A stretch of 64,000 nt of DNA from assembly GCA_012519925.1 (NCBI GenBank), contig JAAYPF010000116.1, positions 1 to 64,000 on the forward strand. The letters run 5' to 3'. The notes beneath the pieces are model-generated. The model was given only the letters and a program-made list of their open reading frames with translations. It ran no database searches and was not told the origin of the DNA. A program made the position numbers and the translations under genes. Positions 18,171 through 27,556 of the stretch are shown here, one piece after another; the first letter of the stretch is position 1; each line of letters begins with the position of its first letter. This DNA comes from Clostridiaceae bacterium (lineage in GTDB: Bacteria; Bacillota; Clostridia; Acetivibrionales; Acetivibrionaceae).

Positions 18171-18205
18171 TTAGGCGATTTCAATATAATATTGAAATCG
18201 CCTAA
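18171..18205 (-). terminator. Strong hairpin after the debranching-enzyme gene
   Basis: A perfect 15-bp stem (18171-18185 with 18191-18205, loop ATAAT) with the GC core AGGCGAT. It lies just past the stop codon of the debranching-enzyme gene and directly abuts repeat A copy 2, sharing its TTA flank. It lacks a good T-run on the minus strand, so termination efficiency is uncertain. Confidence 0.6.
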
Positions 18206-18213
18206 AATTTTGC

Positions 18214-20178
18214 TCAATCCTTTATATCTTCTACGTATGCCCTTAATATTTCCGACACGCTCCATGCCTGAGCAAAGCACCCCCTAGGAATTAATGGTTC
18301 ATCGCCATCAAATATCTCCGAAATTGAACCTATACAAGCATCCATCAAATGATCCTTGATAGACTCTATAAAATACATTGCCGTTTTCTTTGCTTCCTGC
18401 GAATAATTATTCACTTTCATATATGCTGTTATAAAATGTCCTAAAGGCCAAGTCCACACTGTCCCTTGATGATATGAGCCATCTCTTCTGTACCGATCCC
18501 CTATATATATTCCAACATATTCTCTGCATTTTGGTGAAAGGCTTCTAAGACCATTAGCTGTATAGAGTTCCTTGTATACCTTGTTCACTACGGCTTTTGC
18601 CCTTTCCCCTTCAATAACAGGATAGGAAAGACTTACTGACATGATCTGATTAGGGCGCACCTTGCCATCCTTGTAGGTTGAGGTCAAACAATCATACAAA
18701 CATTTTTGGTCTTCATTCCAAAAACTCACCTCAAAAGACTTTTTAACCTGCTTCGCTAAGTCACTATAGTGTTTACAACTTTCTCCGTAATTCTCCGAAA
18801 GTACAGCCATTATTCTTAAAGCATTGTACCATAAGGCATTAATTTCTACAGCTTTTCCATGCCTTGGGGTAACAACCCAATCTCCAACCTTAGCATCCAT
18901 CCACGTAAGTTGTGTATGCTCATTACCTGCCGTAATCAAATAGTCACTATCCATTTTGATGTCAAACTTCGTACCTTTTTCAAAGCAACTTATTATATCC
19001 TTAAGTCCATCATATATATTCTCTTTGACAAAATCATAATCCTTTGTATAGTTTATATACTTATTTACTGCTTCAAAATACCACATAGGAGCATCCACAC
19101 TATTATATGGAGGTTCATTTCCTTCATCGGGAAACATATTCGGTATTAGGCCATCTTTTACGTATTTTGAGAAAGTATAGAGTATTTCTTTTGCATCATC
19201 AAACCTTTTAGTTGCAAGAGTTATACCAGGAAGTGCAATCATAGTATCCCTTCCCCAATCAGTAAACCACGGATATCCTGCAATTATAGTTTTAGCATTT
19301 GTCGATTCCCTATGCACAATAAAATTATCCGCACTCTTAACAAGGGTTTGAGAGAATTCATCCTCATATCCAGCCCTTTCCACTAAAGAGTTAAGCCGTT
19401 CAATCTCATTGTTTATAATCTTGAGACCATTTTTTGAATTAAGGTCTTTTTCCACTGTTGCAATTACTGTTATATACTTTTCTTGATTAGGTTTAATATC
19501 TATATCAAAATATCCCGGAATATAGTGGTCTTCTATTGAACCAAGACCCCTCTCCCTTTCTATTGCATATTCCATATTATAAAACCAACTATAGTCAATC
19601 GACTTAAACCCACCTTCACTGCAATACAAGCTGATGTCAATATCATAATGTTGCGGCTTTAGTGTAATCAAATCTTCCTCAACCACAGTTTTGTTAAAAT
19701 TCAGGTATTCTTTCTTTGAACTGTAGTGGTAATCCCTGAAATTGACTAAAGGAGTCAATCTTAAGTTCGCACTCTCTTGTTCATTTCTTACATAATATAC
19801 GATTGCCACAGTGTTTTCGCCATATACCATGCTCACTGTTTTTTCAATATATATTTCTCCTATCCTATATATATACTTAGGAAGAGGCTCTCTTTCGAAG
19901 CACTCCAAATGATGATAGCCCTTCATGACAAAACCGGGAACTTCATAGGAAAATAAGTCATAAGATTCATCTCCAACAGTCACACTCTCATCAATTTTAG
20001 ACAAGATCAGATGCCTGTTGACTGGAGGTTTCAACGCTGCAACTAAAAGACCGTGATACCTTCTTGTGTTGGCCCCAATAACTGTTGAAGATGCAAATCC
20101 TCCAATTCCATTAGTTAGCAACCATTCTTTCTGAATACCCTGTTCAAAAGATCTCCAACTCGATTTGCCATATTTCAT
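18214..20178 (-). CDS. Amylo-alpha-1,6-glucosidase (glycogen debranching enzyme, GH133-like)
   Basis: Hydrolyses alpha-1,6 branch points of glycogen-type glucans. The 654-aa cytosolic protein resembles archaeal/bacterial GDE: an N-terminal beta-sandwich domain starting EWLLTNGIGGFASSTV (about residues 18-33) with RRYHGLLV, then an (alpha/alpha)6 catalytic domain with PWFTDWGRDTMIALPG (about 306-321), a probable acid in that motif, and HQGTVWTWPLGHF near residue 577. The ATG has GGAGG upstream. It lies downstream of yvcK, about 135 bp away, linking storage-glucan use with the HPr/HprK carbon-signalling neighbourhood by position only. Confidence 0.9.
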   Translation of the reverse strand: MKYGKSSWRSFEQGIQKEWLLTNGIGGFASSTVIGANTRRYHGLLVAALKPPVNRHLILSKIDESVTVGDESYDLFSYEVPGFVMKGYHHLECFEREPLPKYIYRIGEIYIEKTVSMVYGENTVAIVYYVRNEQESANLRLTPLVNFRDYHYSSKKEYLNFNKTVVEEDLITLKPQHYDIDISLYCSEGGFKSIDYSWFYNMEYAIERERGLGSIEDHYIPGYFDIDIKPNQEKYITVIATVEKDLNSKNGLKIINNEIERLNSLVERAGYEDEFSQTLVKSADNFIVHRESTNAKTIIAGYPWFTDWGRDTMIALPGITLATKRFDDAKEILYTFSKYVKDGLIPNMFPDEGNEPPYNSVDAPMWYFEAVNKYINYTKDYDFVKENIYDGLKDIISCFEKGTKFDIKMDSDYLITAGNEHTQLTWMDAKVGDWVVTPRHGKAVEINALWYNALRIMAVLSENYGESCKHYSDLAKQVKKSFEVSFWNEDQKCLYDCLTSTYKDGKVRPNQIMSVSLSYPVIEGERAKAVVNKVYKELYTANGLRSLSPKCREYVGIYIGDRYRRDGSYHQGTVWTWPLGHFITAYMKVNNYSQEAKKTAMYFIESIKDHLMDACIGSISEIFDGDEPLIPRGCFAQAWSVSEILRAYVEDIKD

Positions 20179-20312
20179 GCCATATCCTCCTTTTTTTGAA
20201 ACGTGATATAAATCAGTCCCCCAATATGCAATTTATATTTAAGAGTTTTTTTGGCGATATAACTTTACCAAAATAGGATTCTTATAAATTCCTATATTCC
20301 AAAAAAACTTCT

Positions 20313-21593
20313 TTAGCATACTTTGATTGCCGCCTCCTTCGCAGTATACTCTTCTCTATCACATAAACAAGCACTCTCACATAGAGTCATAATTGTTTTT
20401 GACAGCCTCTTTGTATCATGTCTAATATAATTATTATTTATACAAACAAAATCGTCATACAAAACTTTTATTCCCTGTCTTTCGAGTACTTCTGCATCTA
20501 CTTTTACTGCAGTTGCCCCATCTTCATTATATTTCTTTTTCAACTCCTCAGGAATTTGAGCAGAATTTACAATACAATATTCAATAAGTCCTTTGCACGA
20601 ATGCTTTTCAATAGCCTTTACATGATCCCAAACACTGTAATTTTCTGTTTCTCCCGGTTGTGTCATCACATTACATACATAAGTCTTAATAGCGTTGGAT
20701 TTTCTTATAGCATCCACTATACCGGGGACAAGAAGGTTAGGAATTATACTAGTATAAAGGCTTCCAGGACCTAACACAATCATATCGGCATCAAGTATAG
20801 CATCAATTGCTTCTTGTAATGGTTTTATCAATAGAGGCTCAAGATAAACACTTTTTATTTTTCCCTTATGAAAACTATTATGTTTACCAATCCTTGACTC
20901 TCCCTCTACTATATAGCCATCCTCAAGTTCTGCACACAACTTCACATCTTGTAATGTAACGGGTAAAACTCTTCCCGTAACGGCTAAAACATCACTCATT
21001 TTTTTAACTGCCTCTTCAAAGCTTCCAGATATACCATCCATAGCAGCTAAAAAAAGGTTTCCGAAAGATTGACCCTTTAGCATACCATCGGTAAACCTGT
21101 ACTGCAGAAGCTTTTCCATAAGCGGTTCAGTATCTGCTAATGCCAAAATACAGTTACGAATATCCCCTGGGGGCAACATACCTAAATCCTGCCTTAATAT
21201 CCCAGAACCTCCACCATCATCAGCGACCGTCACAATTGCGGTCAAATTTGAACTATACGACTTTAAACCTCTCAGCATGGTGGAAAGACCTGTTCCGCCA
21301 CCAATTACAACGATCTTAGGTCCTTTTGCTATCCCTTCTGCTTCACCATCCGATAGTTTTGGTGTACCCTCTTTGCATCGGCTTCTAACAATATAATTCT
21401 TTAAGCATCGAAGGGCAATGTACAATAAGACACTCCCTAGCAATACTAGAATTAATGAAAAAAACCTTTCAAAAATACCACGATACTTAAAAAACACAAA
21501 AATCCCAAATAGAACATCAACCAACCCTGAAAAACTCAACAGCAAATATATACGACTTCTTCTATTACATCTCACTAAATTGAGAAGTCTCAT
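20313..21593 (-). CDS. yvcK: YvcK/GlmR-type UDP-sugar-binding regulator with membrane N-terminus
   Basis: Related to B. subtilis GlmR (YvcK), which binds UDP-GlcNAc and supports cell-wall precursor synthesis on gluconeogenic carbon. The core starts near residue 92 with [19 protein letters not shown], followed by [12 protein letters not shown] and PPGDIRNC. At 426 aa it is about 100 aa longer than the soluble Bacillus protein, because of an N-terminal region with two predicted TM helices (about residues 15-37 and 43-62). The ATG overlaps the rapZ TGA by four bases (ATGA), so translation is coupled. The membrane form is seen in some other Clostridia as far as I recall. Confidence 0.9.
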   Translation of the reverse strand: MRLLNLVRCNRRSRIYLLLSFSGLVDVLFGIFVFFKYRGIFERFFSLILVLLGSVLLYIALRCLKNYIVRSRCKEGTPKLSDGEAEGIAKGPKIVVIGGGTGLSTMLRGLKSYSSNLTAIVTVADDGGGSGILRQDLGMLPPGDIRNCILALADTEPLMEKLLQYRFTDGMLKGQSFGNLFLAAMDGISGSFEEAVKKMSDVLAVTGRVLPVTLQDVKLCAELEDGYIVEGESRIGKHNSFHKGKIKSVYLEPLLIKPLQEAIDAILDADMIVLGPGSLYTSIIPNLLVPGIVDAIRKSNAIKTYVCNVMTQPGETENYSVWDHVKAIEKHSCKGLIEYCIVNSAQIPEELKKKYNEDGATAVKVDAEVLERQGIKVLYDDFVCINNNYIRHDTKRLSKTIMTLCESACLCDREEYTAKEAAIKVC

Positions 21594-22465
21594 TTCTTTG
21601 CCCCCCTGCTATCCTTTTCTATATCTCTGTGTTCGATAACCACTCTATGTTCTTTACCGGAAAGATGGGCATATAAAGCCTCAGAAATAGCAACAGATCT
21701 ATGCCTACCTCCAGTACAACCTATTCCTACAACAAGTTGAGACTTTCCTTCCTTCACATAACTAGGCAGCAAGAACTCTAGCATATCATAAAGCTTTGAT
21801 AAAAATACTATGGTCTCGTTAAATCCCAAAACATACTCCCTAACTGCATCATTTTTTCCTGTCTGCCTTTTCATACTGTCTATATAATAGGGATTTGGTA
21901 TAAACCTTACATCAAAGACTAGATCACAGTCTATAGGAATTCCATACTTAAAACCGAAGGATATTATATTTATTATCATTCCGTCAAATTTTTTACCCTC
22001 GACGAATATATTGGATATCTCTTCTTTAAGCTGTCTTGGAGTTAGATTTGAAGTGTCCACTATATAAGTTGCAATTCTCTTTATTTCACTTAAAAGCTCT
22101 CTTTCCTGATTTATGCCTTTTATCAACCTGCCTTCAGGAGCAAGAGGATGAATTCTTCTGCTCTCCTTAAACCTTTTTATAAGCACTTTATCCGATGCTT
22201 CTAAAAACAATATCTCATAGGACAATCCGGCTTCTTTTAAGGCATCAAGCTCAGGAAATAGAGCATTAAAAAGCTCACCACCCCGGATATCTATAACCAA
22301 CGCTATTTTATTTATCTTTCCTCTACTTTGAACACAAATCTCGGCAAATTTAGGTATTAATACAGGAGGCAGGTTGTCAACACAAAAAAAACCTAAATCC
22401 TCCAAATATTTCACAACCAAGCTTTTGCCTGCTCCCGATACTCCTGTTATAATTAAAAATCTCAT
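21590..22465 (-). CDS. rapZ: RNase adapter / nucleotide-binding protein RapZ
   Basis: A 291-aa P-loop protein. In E. coli RapZ controls GlmZ/GlmS; in Gram-positives (YvcJ) the role is linked to cell envelope and competence and is less clear. The Walker A motif GVSGAGKS is at residues 8-15, followed by [17 protein letters not shown]. The C-terminal [14 protein letters not shown] motif near residue 250 is present. The ATG has AGGAGG upstream. A repeat A copy fills the spacer to murB, only about 5 bp beyond the rapZ Shine-Dalgarno site. It overlaps yvcK by four bases. Confidence 0.93.
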   Translation of the reverse strand: MRFLIITGVSGAGKSLVVKYLEDLGFFCVDNLPPVLIPKFAEICVQSRGKINKIALVIDIRGGELFNALFPELDALKEAGLSYEILFLEASDKVLIKRFKESRRIHPLAPEGRLIKGINQERELLSEIKRIATYIVDTSNLTPRQLKEEISNIFVEGKKFDGMIINIISFGFKYGIPIDCDLVFDVRFIPNPYYIDSMKRQTGKNDAVREYVLGFNETIVFLSKLYDMLEFLLPSYVKEGKSQLVVGIGCTGGRHRSVAISEALYAHLSGKEHRVVIEHRDIEKDSRGAKK

Positions 22466-22480
22466 TTGTACCTCCTATAA

Positions 22481-22631
22481 GGTCATTTCAAAAACAACCT
22501 TTTCAATATTAAGGCGTAAATTCCATCATGAAAGATAAATAGCTCTAAAACAGAACATCATTTTGCTAAGCAAAACAAACGCGAATCAGATTTTTGAAAC
22601 ACCCACTTGATCAGTTGTTTTTTGAATTACT
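22481..22631. repeat. Repeat A, copy 3 (inverted, diverged)
   Basis: An element of about 151 bp between murB and rapZ. One end is GGTCATTTCAAAAACAAC. The other, read in reverse, is GTAATTCAAAAAACAACTG followed by GGGTGTTTCAAAAA, matching the left end of copy 2. The flanking triplets no longer match, which suggests an older insertion. Confidence 0.65.
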
Positions 22632-22653
22632 GTATACAATAAAAAGTATAATT

Positions 22654-23568
22654 TTATTGTTCTCCTACAATCCTTATTTCTGTTTGTAGTTCAACATTGA
22701 ATTTGTCCTTAACTGTTTTCTGTATATGTCTTACCAAATCCATTACATCCTTTGAGGTTGCATTTCCTTTATTTACAATAAATCCACAATGTTTATCCGA
22801 CACTTGAGCACCACCTATACAGTAGCCCCTGAGACCGGAATCTTCAATCAACTTACCCGCAAAATACCCTTCCGGTCTTTTAAACACACTCCCTGCACTA
22901 GGCAACTCTAGAGGTTGCTTATCCTGACGCCTTCCTGTAAAATCATCAATTAATGCTTTAATAGCAGCTCTGTCACCCTTTTTCAGCTTAATGACAGACC
23001 TCACTACAATACCGGACTGCTTTTGAATAAAGCTGGTTCTATATCCAAATTCATGCTCATTTTCTCGAACCTTTTTTAGATTTCCCTCTCTATCTATAAA
23101 CTCTGTTTCCAATACAACATCCTTCATTTCTCCACCATAAGCTCCGGCATTCATAGCAACGGCACCACCTAGTGTCCCAGGTATACCGGATGCAAATTCT
23201 AAACCTTCAAGCTCATTTTCAAGAGCAACGTTAGAAAGCTTTGAAAGTAATATACCACCATAAGCTTCAATACAATCCTCTTTTACCAAACAACTGTTCA
23301 AATTATCATATAGCTTGACAACTACTCCTCTTATTCCCTTATCCGATATCAGAAGGTTTGTTCCATTACCCATTATGAAAATCGGCATTTTTTCTATATT
23401 GCATAACCTTATCACTTCACATAAACTTTGCACTGAAGGAGGTGTAACCAAACAATCCGCAGGTCCTCCAATTTTAAAAGAAGTATGCTCCTTCATAGGT
23501 TCATCCTCTTTTACATTTTCTTTACCTGCAATATCCTCTAAAAGCTTTATATATTTTTCCTTTTCCAA
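22654..23568 (-). CDS. murB: UDP-N-acetylenolpyruvoylglucosamine reductase
   Basis: An FAD enzyme that reduces UDP-GlcNAc-enolpyruvate to UDP-MurNAc for peptidoglycan. The 304-aa type II protein shows [11 protein letters not shown] (about residues 28-38), the FAD motif [28 protein letters not shown] (about 127-146), YRTSFI and the catalytic-serine segment [10 protein letters not shown] (about 228-237). The start is TTG at 23568 with AAGGAG 9 nt upstream. It lies between the PHP phosphoesterase gene and rapZ. Confidence 0.95.
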   Translation of the reverse strand: MEKEKYIKLLEDIAGKENVKEDEPMKEHTSFKIGGPADCLVTPPSVQSLCEVIRLCNIEKMPIFIMGNGTNLLISDKGIRGVVVKLYDNLNSCLVKEDCIEAYGGILLSKLSNVALENELEGLEFASGIPGTLGGAVAMNAGAYGGEMKDVVLETEFIDREGNLKKVRENEHEFGYRTSFIQKQSGIVVRSVIKLKKGDRAAIKALIDDFTGRRQDKQPLELPSAGSVFKRPEGYFAGKLIEDSGLRGYCIGGAQVSDKHCGFIVNKGNATSKDVMDLVRHIQKTVKDKFNVELQTEIRIVGEQ

Positions 23569-23630
23569 TTATTCCAGCTCCTTATTTTTGCTACAACATC
23601 CCTATATATATTCTACTTTCTTTAATTCCT

Positions 23631-24368
23631 TTATAGAATTAAATCAGACATTCTTATTCTTTTCCTTTTATTGTTAATATATTCAATAAAGTTAGATGCC
23701 TTTGTATTCATAATGAGTTCTTCCGGCATATCAATCCTTTCAAGTAAAGTATATACCTCATCAAACTTCCCTACATCAAAGCTTATATGTGCATCACTTC
23801 CACATACTATTTTTACACCCTGCTTTTTGCACTCAAGGGCAAAATTCAAGCAGTTTTCTTCACAACCATACCTTACAGTAAAAGAATTATTATTTATTTC
23901 AATAAACTTGCCGTATTTCTTTGCTGCTGAGACCACCTTTTCAATATCTACTTCAAATTCTGGAGTACCGGGATGCCCAATAGCATCGACAAAAGGATTT
24001 TTCATAAGATTTAAATAGGCATTGGTATGCTCTTCTATTGAAGCGGGCTCAATACATATATCATGAAAACTCGCTATAACAAAATCAAGTCTTTTCAAGC
24101 ACACTTTTGGCATATCCAAATTTCCATTATAGTCTATTATATTGGCCTCCACACCTTTTAAAATTCTGACTCCGTACAACACATCTGGAATTGCTCGCAT
24201 ATTAGTAAAATGATAGTAATAAGGAGCACCTTTCAAAGCTGGACCATGATCGGTGATTGCAAACATTTCAATATCATTGACATAGGCTTCCCTTGCCATT
24301 TCCTGTACAGTACTGTAAGCATGTCCGCTTGCTACTGTATGAGTATGCGTATCTACAACAAATTTCAA
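23631..24368 (-). CDS. PHP-domain phosphoesterase (YcdX-like)
   Basis: A 245-aa metal-dependent phosphatase of the PHP family with a trinuclear site built from HTHT (residues 7-10), DHGP near 41, the HD pair in SFHD near 100, GHPG near 131 and the late SDAH near 190. The natural substrate is unknown. It starts at TTG 24368 after GGGGGGAAG and follows hprK by 16 bp, so the two are cotranscribed. The hprK-PHP-murB-rapZ-yvcK-whiA order is common in Clostridia. Confidence 0.88.
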   Translation of the reverse strand: MKFVVDTHTHTVASGHAYSTVQEMAREAYVNDIEMFAITDHGPALKGAPYYYHFTNMRAIPDVLYGVRILKGVEANIIDYNGNLDMPKVCLKRLDFVIASFHDICIEPASIEEHTNAYLNLMKNPFVDAIGHPGTPEFEVDIEKVVSAAKKYGKFIEINNNSFTVRYGCEENCLNFALECKKQGVKIVCGSDAHISFDVGKFDEVYTLLERIDMPEELIMNTKASNFIEYINNKRKRIRMSDLIL

Positions 24369-24384
24369 TTTCTTCCCCCCTATT

Positions 24385-25317
24385 TTATTCCTGTGTAGCC
24401 TTATTAATTTCCCCTAAAACTCTTTCGTTTAAGACTTTAGCCGCATTGTATCCCATTTTCTTTTGTCTGTTGTTCATTGCTGCCACTTCGGCAATAATAG
24501 CTAGGTTTCTACCAGGTCTTACGGGGATTACAAGACAAGGTACATTTATACCAAGAATATCTGTGTATTCATCCACAAGCCCTAAACGGTCATAATTTTT
24601 CTTTTCATTCCAAAACTCTAATTGTATAACTAAATTTATGTTTTCAGTTACTTTTACCGAACCTACACCGTAAAGGTTTTTGACATCTAGAATCCCAATA
24701 CCTCTTATTTCTATAAAGTGCCTTATAATATCAGGAGCTGTTCCCACAAGCGATTTATCCGATACTCTTCTTATCTCAACAACATCATCCGCTACAAGTC
24801 TGTGCCCTCTCTTGACAAGCTCTAAGGCCGTCTCGCTTTTACCAACTCCGCTTTCTCCAAGAATTAAGATACCCTCACCATATACTTCAACAAATACTCC
24901 ATGCTTAGTTATTCTTGGTGCCAACTGCACATTAAGGTATCTAATTAGTCCGCTTAAAAATCTAGAAGTAATGTCATTCGTTCTAAGGACAGGGATATCA
25001 TACTTGCGAGATACATCTATCATCTCAGGGAAAACCTCTAACCCTCTAGCAACAACCATACATGGAAAACCACATTTAAAAAACTCATCTAACCTTGAGT
25101 AACGCTCTTCTTTCGTCATAGCTGACAAATAAGTTGTCTCAACTTTTCCTATTATCTGAATTCTATCAGTACCGAAATACTCAAGATAACCCACAAGCTG
25201 CAGACCGGGGCGGTTTATATCCGAGGAAGTAATTAAAATATCGTCAAGTCTTTTACAATTCGATATATCTTCAAGCTGAAATTCATCTATAACCTCTCTT
25301 AAAGTAACAGAAAACAT
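24385..25317 (-). CDS. hprK: HPr kinase/phosphorylase
   Basis: Phosphorylates HPr on Ser46 in response to fructose bisphosphate and removes the phosphate when phosphate is high, controlling carbon catabolite repression with CcpA. The 310-aa protein has the Walker A motif GESGVGKSE at about residues 154-162 and the HprK signature EIRGIGILDVKNLYG near 203. The frame opens at 25344, but AGGAGGG before the ATG at 25317 gives the family N-terminus FSVTLREVIDEF. The target HPr with Ser46 is at 16.7 kb. Confidence 0.95.
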   Translation of the reverse strand: MFSVTLREVIDEFQLEDISNCKRLDDILITSSDINRPGLQLVGYLEYFGTDRIQIIGKVETTYLSAMTKEERYSRLDEFFKCGFPCMVVARGLEVFPEMIDVSRKYDIPVLRTNDITSRFLSGLIRYLNVQLAPRITKHGVFVEVYGEGILILGESGVGKSETALELVKRGHRLVADDVVEIRRVSDKSLVGTAPDIIRHFIEIRGIGILDVKNLYGVGSVKVTENINLVIQLEFWNEKKNYDRLGLVDEYTDILGINVPCLVIPVRPGRNLAIIAEVAAMNNRQKKMGYNAAKVLNERVLGEINKATQE

Positions 25318-25465
25318 ATATATCCCTCCTATTCTTATACACAATTATTATAACATATTAATTATTTATTCCAATAAAAATCTGTTGGGGTTTATATGGA
25401 ATAAGAAAGTAGTAGTGATTGTATAAAATTAGTGGGTTTTAGAAGAATTTTGTGAGATTATATTG

Positions 25466-25498
25466 AAAAACGCCGTATGGGTAAATCCATACGGCGTT
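25466..25498 (-). terminator. Terminator of the tRNA-Gly pair
   Basis: A perfect 12-bp GC-rich hairpin (AACGCCGTATGG with CCATACGGCGTT) followed on the minus strand by TTTTTC, just after the second tRNA gene. Confidence 0.9.
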
Positions 25499-25502
25499 AA
25501 AA

Positions 25503-25576
25503 TGGAGCGGGTGATGGGAATCGAACCCACGCAATCAGCTTGGAAGGCTGATGTTCTACCATTGAACTACACCCGC
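25503..25576 (-). tRNA. tRNA-Gly (anticodon TCC)
   Basis: A complete cloverleaf on the minus strand: acceptor GCGGGTG paired with CACCCGC, D arm with AATGGTAGA, anticodon loop CTTCCAA, T arm GGTTCGATT, and an encoded CCA tail. Confidence 0.95.
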
Positions 25577-25618
25577 AAATTCAGCAGGGTGTTTACTAAA
25601 ACACCCTACATGATAAGT

Positions 25619-25693
25619 TGGAGCGGGTTACGAGATTTGAACTCGCGACTTTCACCTTGGCAAGGTGACACTCTACCGCTGAGTTAAACCCGC
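25619..25693 (-). tRNA. tRNA-Gly (anticodon GCC)
   Basis: A complete cloverleaf on the minus strand: acceptor GCGGGTT paired with AACCCGC, D loop with CAGCGGTAGA, anticodon loop TTGCCAA, T loop GTTCAAATC, and an encoded CCA. It is 42 bp upstream of the TCC isoacceptor. Confidence 0.95.
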
Positions 25694-25715
25694 ACATCAA
25701 CAATTCGCAAAAGTA

Positions 25716-25744
25716 ATTATACAAGGTTATAGATAGTTTGTCAA
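25716..25744 (-). promoter_or_regulatory. Consensus sigma-A promoter of the tRNA-Gly operon
   Basis: TTGACA (25744-25739) and TATAAT (25721-25716) with exactly 17 bp between them on the minus strand, about 23 bp before the first tRNA base. It is a perfect match to the vegetative consensus. Confidence 0.9.
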
Positions 25745-26105
25745 TACCTTTTTTGTGGCATTTTTATACACCAAAGCATTTAGCTCCTTAATCCTTCCTC
25801 ATCATACCATTAGTATCCCTTGAAGAATCTCTAATCTCTATTATTGTATCAAGAATAAAAAATAGAACAATGTAAATAAACAAGTTGTAGCTTTTTATTC
25901 TTTTGCACTTGCAGCTACCTTTACAATATGTTATTATTTTTATACAGTAAGTTTTTAATTGGATTCGTTGTATTTTTTTGTCTTGTTATTAATGATATTA
26001 TGATATATTATTATACTATAAGCTATTTCTAAATTGTTTTATCTTATTAGCACTAATAGGTCTTTTCATGCATTTTACTTCAATAATAGTAATGGAGTGA
26101 TATTA
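25745..26105. other. Divergent spacer without a gene
   Basis: An AT-rich spacer between the tRNA promoter (minus) and the PilZ gene (plus). A weak TTGTTA-17-TATTAT pair at 25983-26011 could serve the PilZ gene. I see no ORF, repeat or RNA structure here. Confidence 0.5.
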
Positions 26106-26729
26106 ATGGAAATTAAGGCAGGAGACATTGTATCTGTTCGTCATTTCTCCGGAACGAAGCTATTTAAAAGTCATGTACTGGAATCTCAAAATGAAGTATT
26201 AAAAGTAAGGCTTTTTGAAGACTTAACGCTCCTCAACTGTTCACAGGGTGATCCTTTAGTGCTCGGTTCGGAGTTAGAAAATGAAATCTATATTTCAAGC
26301 TGTACAATTCTCAATTTAGAAAAGGAACACAATACAATTGAAATTAAAATTGATAATTGTGAAACTACTACTAACAAAAGACTCTTTGTAAGGTTTCCAG
26401 TATCGCTTTATGCCGAGGCAAGAATTGGAGAATCACAAAAAAAGCATCTTGCCATTGTTAAAAATATTAGCTATACCGGAATGATGATATTTTCAAAAAC
26501 AGATTTCCCTCTTTATCAAGAACTTAAATTCGAGATACATGCGGGTTCCGGCGTTACAATTAATCTTAAAGCCTCTATAATAAGAAAGGTAAAGGATACA
26601 TATAACTACGAGTATGGGCTCAAGATTGTATATACTGATATACATACACCTAATCTTTTAAAGAAATACTTAGTATTGCTGAAAAAAGAGCAGGAAGAAT
26701 CCATTAGAAAGTTTAAAGAGCTAAAATAA
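26106..26729 (+). CDS. PilZ-domain cyclic-di-GMP-binding protein (YcgR-like)
   Basis: A 207-aa soluble protein with an N-terminal YcgR/PilZN-like domain (EIKAGDIVSVRH onwards) and a C-terminal PilZ domain carrying both ligand motifs: RLFVR (RxxxR, near residue 92) and NISYTG (NxSxxG, near residue 123). By family it would sense c-di-GMP and affect motility, surface or exopolysaccharide behaviour. The start is the ATG at 26106 with GGAGTG upstream; the frame is open 24 codons earlier without support. A monocistronic plus-strand gene. Confidence 0.88.
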   Translation: MEIKAGDIVSVRHFSGTKLFKSHVLESQNEVLKVRLFEDLTLLNCSQGDPLVLGSELENEIYISSCTILNLEKEHNTIEIKIDNCETTTNKRLFVRFPVSLYAEARIGESQKKHLAIVKNISYTGMMIFSKTDFPLYQELKFEIHAGSGVTINLKASIIRKVKDTYNYEYGLKIVYTDIHTPNLLKKYLVLLKKEQEESIRKFKELK

Positions 26730-26827
26730 ATGTCAATTGCGATAGCAAAACAAATTGATTTTTCTAAACTTTTTACTCTAAGAAAGTTATAGCAATGCTT
26801 AGATTGAGCATCTTGAATTCTGGATTC

Positions 26828-26863
26828 AGAATTCAGAATAAGGAAAAATTAATATTCTGAATA
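26828..26863. repeat. Repeat C, copy 2
   Basis: The inverted counterpart of 11359-11396 with arms AGAATTCAGAAT and ATTCTGAAT around AGGAAAAATTAAT. It again lies between convergent genes (PilZ plus, ribH minus), about 100 bp after the plus gene. Confidence 0.65.
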
Positions 26864-26947
26864 CTGAATGCCATGGTTCTAAATTCTTCTAATTTGCCGC
26901 AATATAAATGTTGTAAATTAGCAAAGAAAGAAATAATATCCTAACGC

Positions 26948-27415
26948 TTATAAAGATTTTAACAGGTTGGCCATTTCTATTGCAGTAACAGCTGCATCAT
27001 ATCCTTTATTACCTGCCTTTGTGCCTGCTCTTTCAATAGCTTGCTCAATTGTATCTGTAGTCAATACTCCAAAAATAACAGGCAATCCCGAATCTAAAGA
27101 TACTTTTGCAACACCTTTTGACACTTCACTAGATACATAATCAAAATGCGGTGTTGAACCTCTTATCACAGCTCCAACACATATTATAGCATCAAATTTC
27201 TTTGAGGCTGCCATTTTTGAAGCTACCAAAGGTATTTCAAAAGCTCCAGGCACCCACGAAACCTCTATATTTGACTCTTCTGCTCCATGTCTTAATAGAG
27301 CATCAATTGCACCTCCTAAAAGCTTACTGCTGATAAATTCATTAAAACGACCTACTACTATTCCATAGTTTAAGCCACTTGCAATAAGTTTTCCTTCATT
27401 TGTCTTAATTCCCAT
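26948..27415 (-). CDS. ribH: 6,7-dimethyl-8-ribityllumazine synthase
   Basis: Condenses the pyrimidinedione with 3,4-dihydroxybutanone 4-phosphate; forms a 60-mer shell in many bacteria. The 155-aa protein shows VVGRFNEFI (about residues 19-27), the loop WVPGAFEIP (about 54-62), [14 protein letters not shown] with the catalytic His (about 81-94) and FGVLTTD. The ATG at 27415 is 9 nt from GGGAGG; an ATG three codons earlier abuts that site. Last gene of the rib operon, separated from ribBA by a short repeat A copy. Confidence 0.96.
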   Translation of the reverse strand: MGIKTNEGKLIASGLNYGIVVGRFNEFISSKLLGGAIDALLRHGAEESNIEVSWVPGAFEIPLVASKMAASKKFDAIICVGAVIRGSTPHFDYVSSEVSKGVAKVSLDSGLPVIFGVLTTDTIEQAIERAGTKAGNKGYDAAVTAIEMANLLKSL

Positions 27416-27459
27416 TCTAATCATCCTCCCGAGATCGTATGTTTTAATATTTTAGTTTA

Positions 27460-27529
27460 GGTGTTTCAAAAAACTGATTTTGTTAGGTATAGACCATCAA
27501 TTCCGACTAAAGAGTTTCTTTGAAATACC
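27460..27529. repeat. Repeat A, copy 4 (short)
   Basis: A 70-bp internally deleted element with TTA on both flanks. It begins GGTGTTTCAAAAAACTG and ends TTTCTTTGAAATACC. It sits in the ribBA-ribH spacer, so the operon mRNA carries it. Confidence 0.75.
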
Positions 27530-27556
27530 TTACTTTTTGAAACTGCCAATACTTCC

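Noticed and set aside
25463-25687. Open frame of 74 codons on the plus strand across the tRNA region
   Set aside because: It is the reverse complement of two tRNA-Gly genes; VMGIEPTQSAW-like peptides are a known artefact of tRNA antisense translation.
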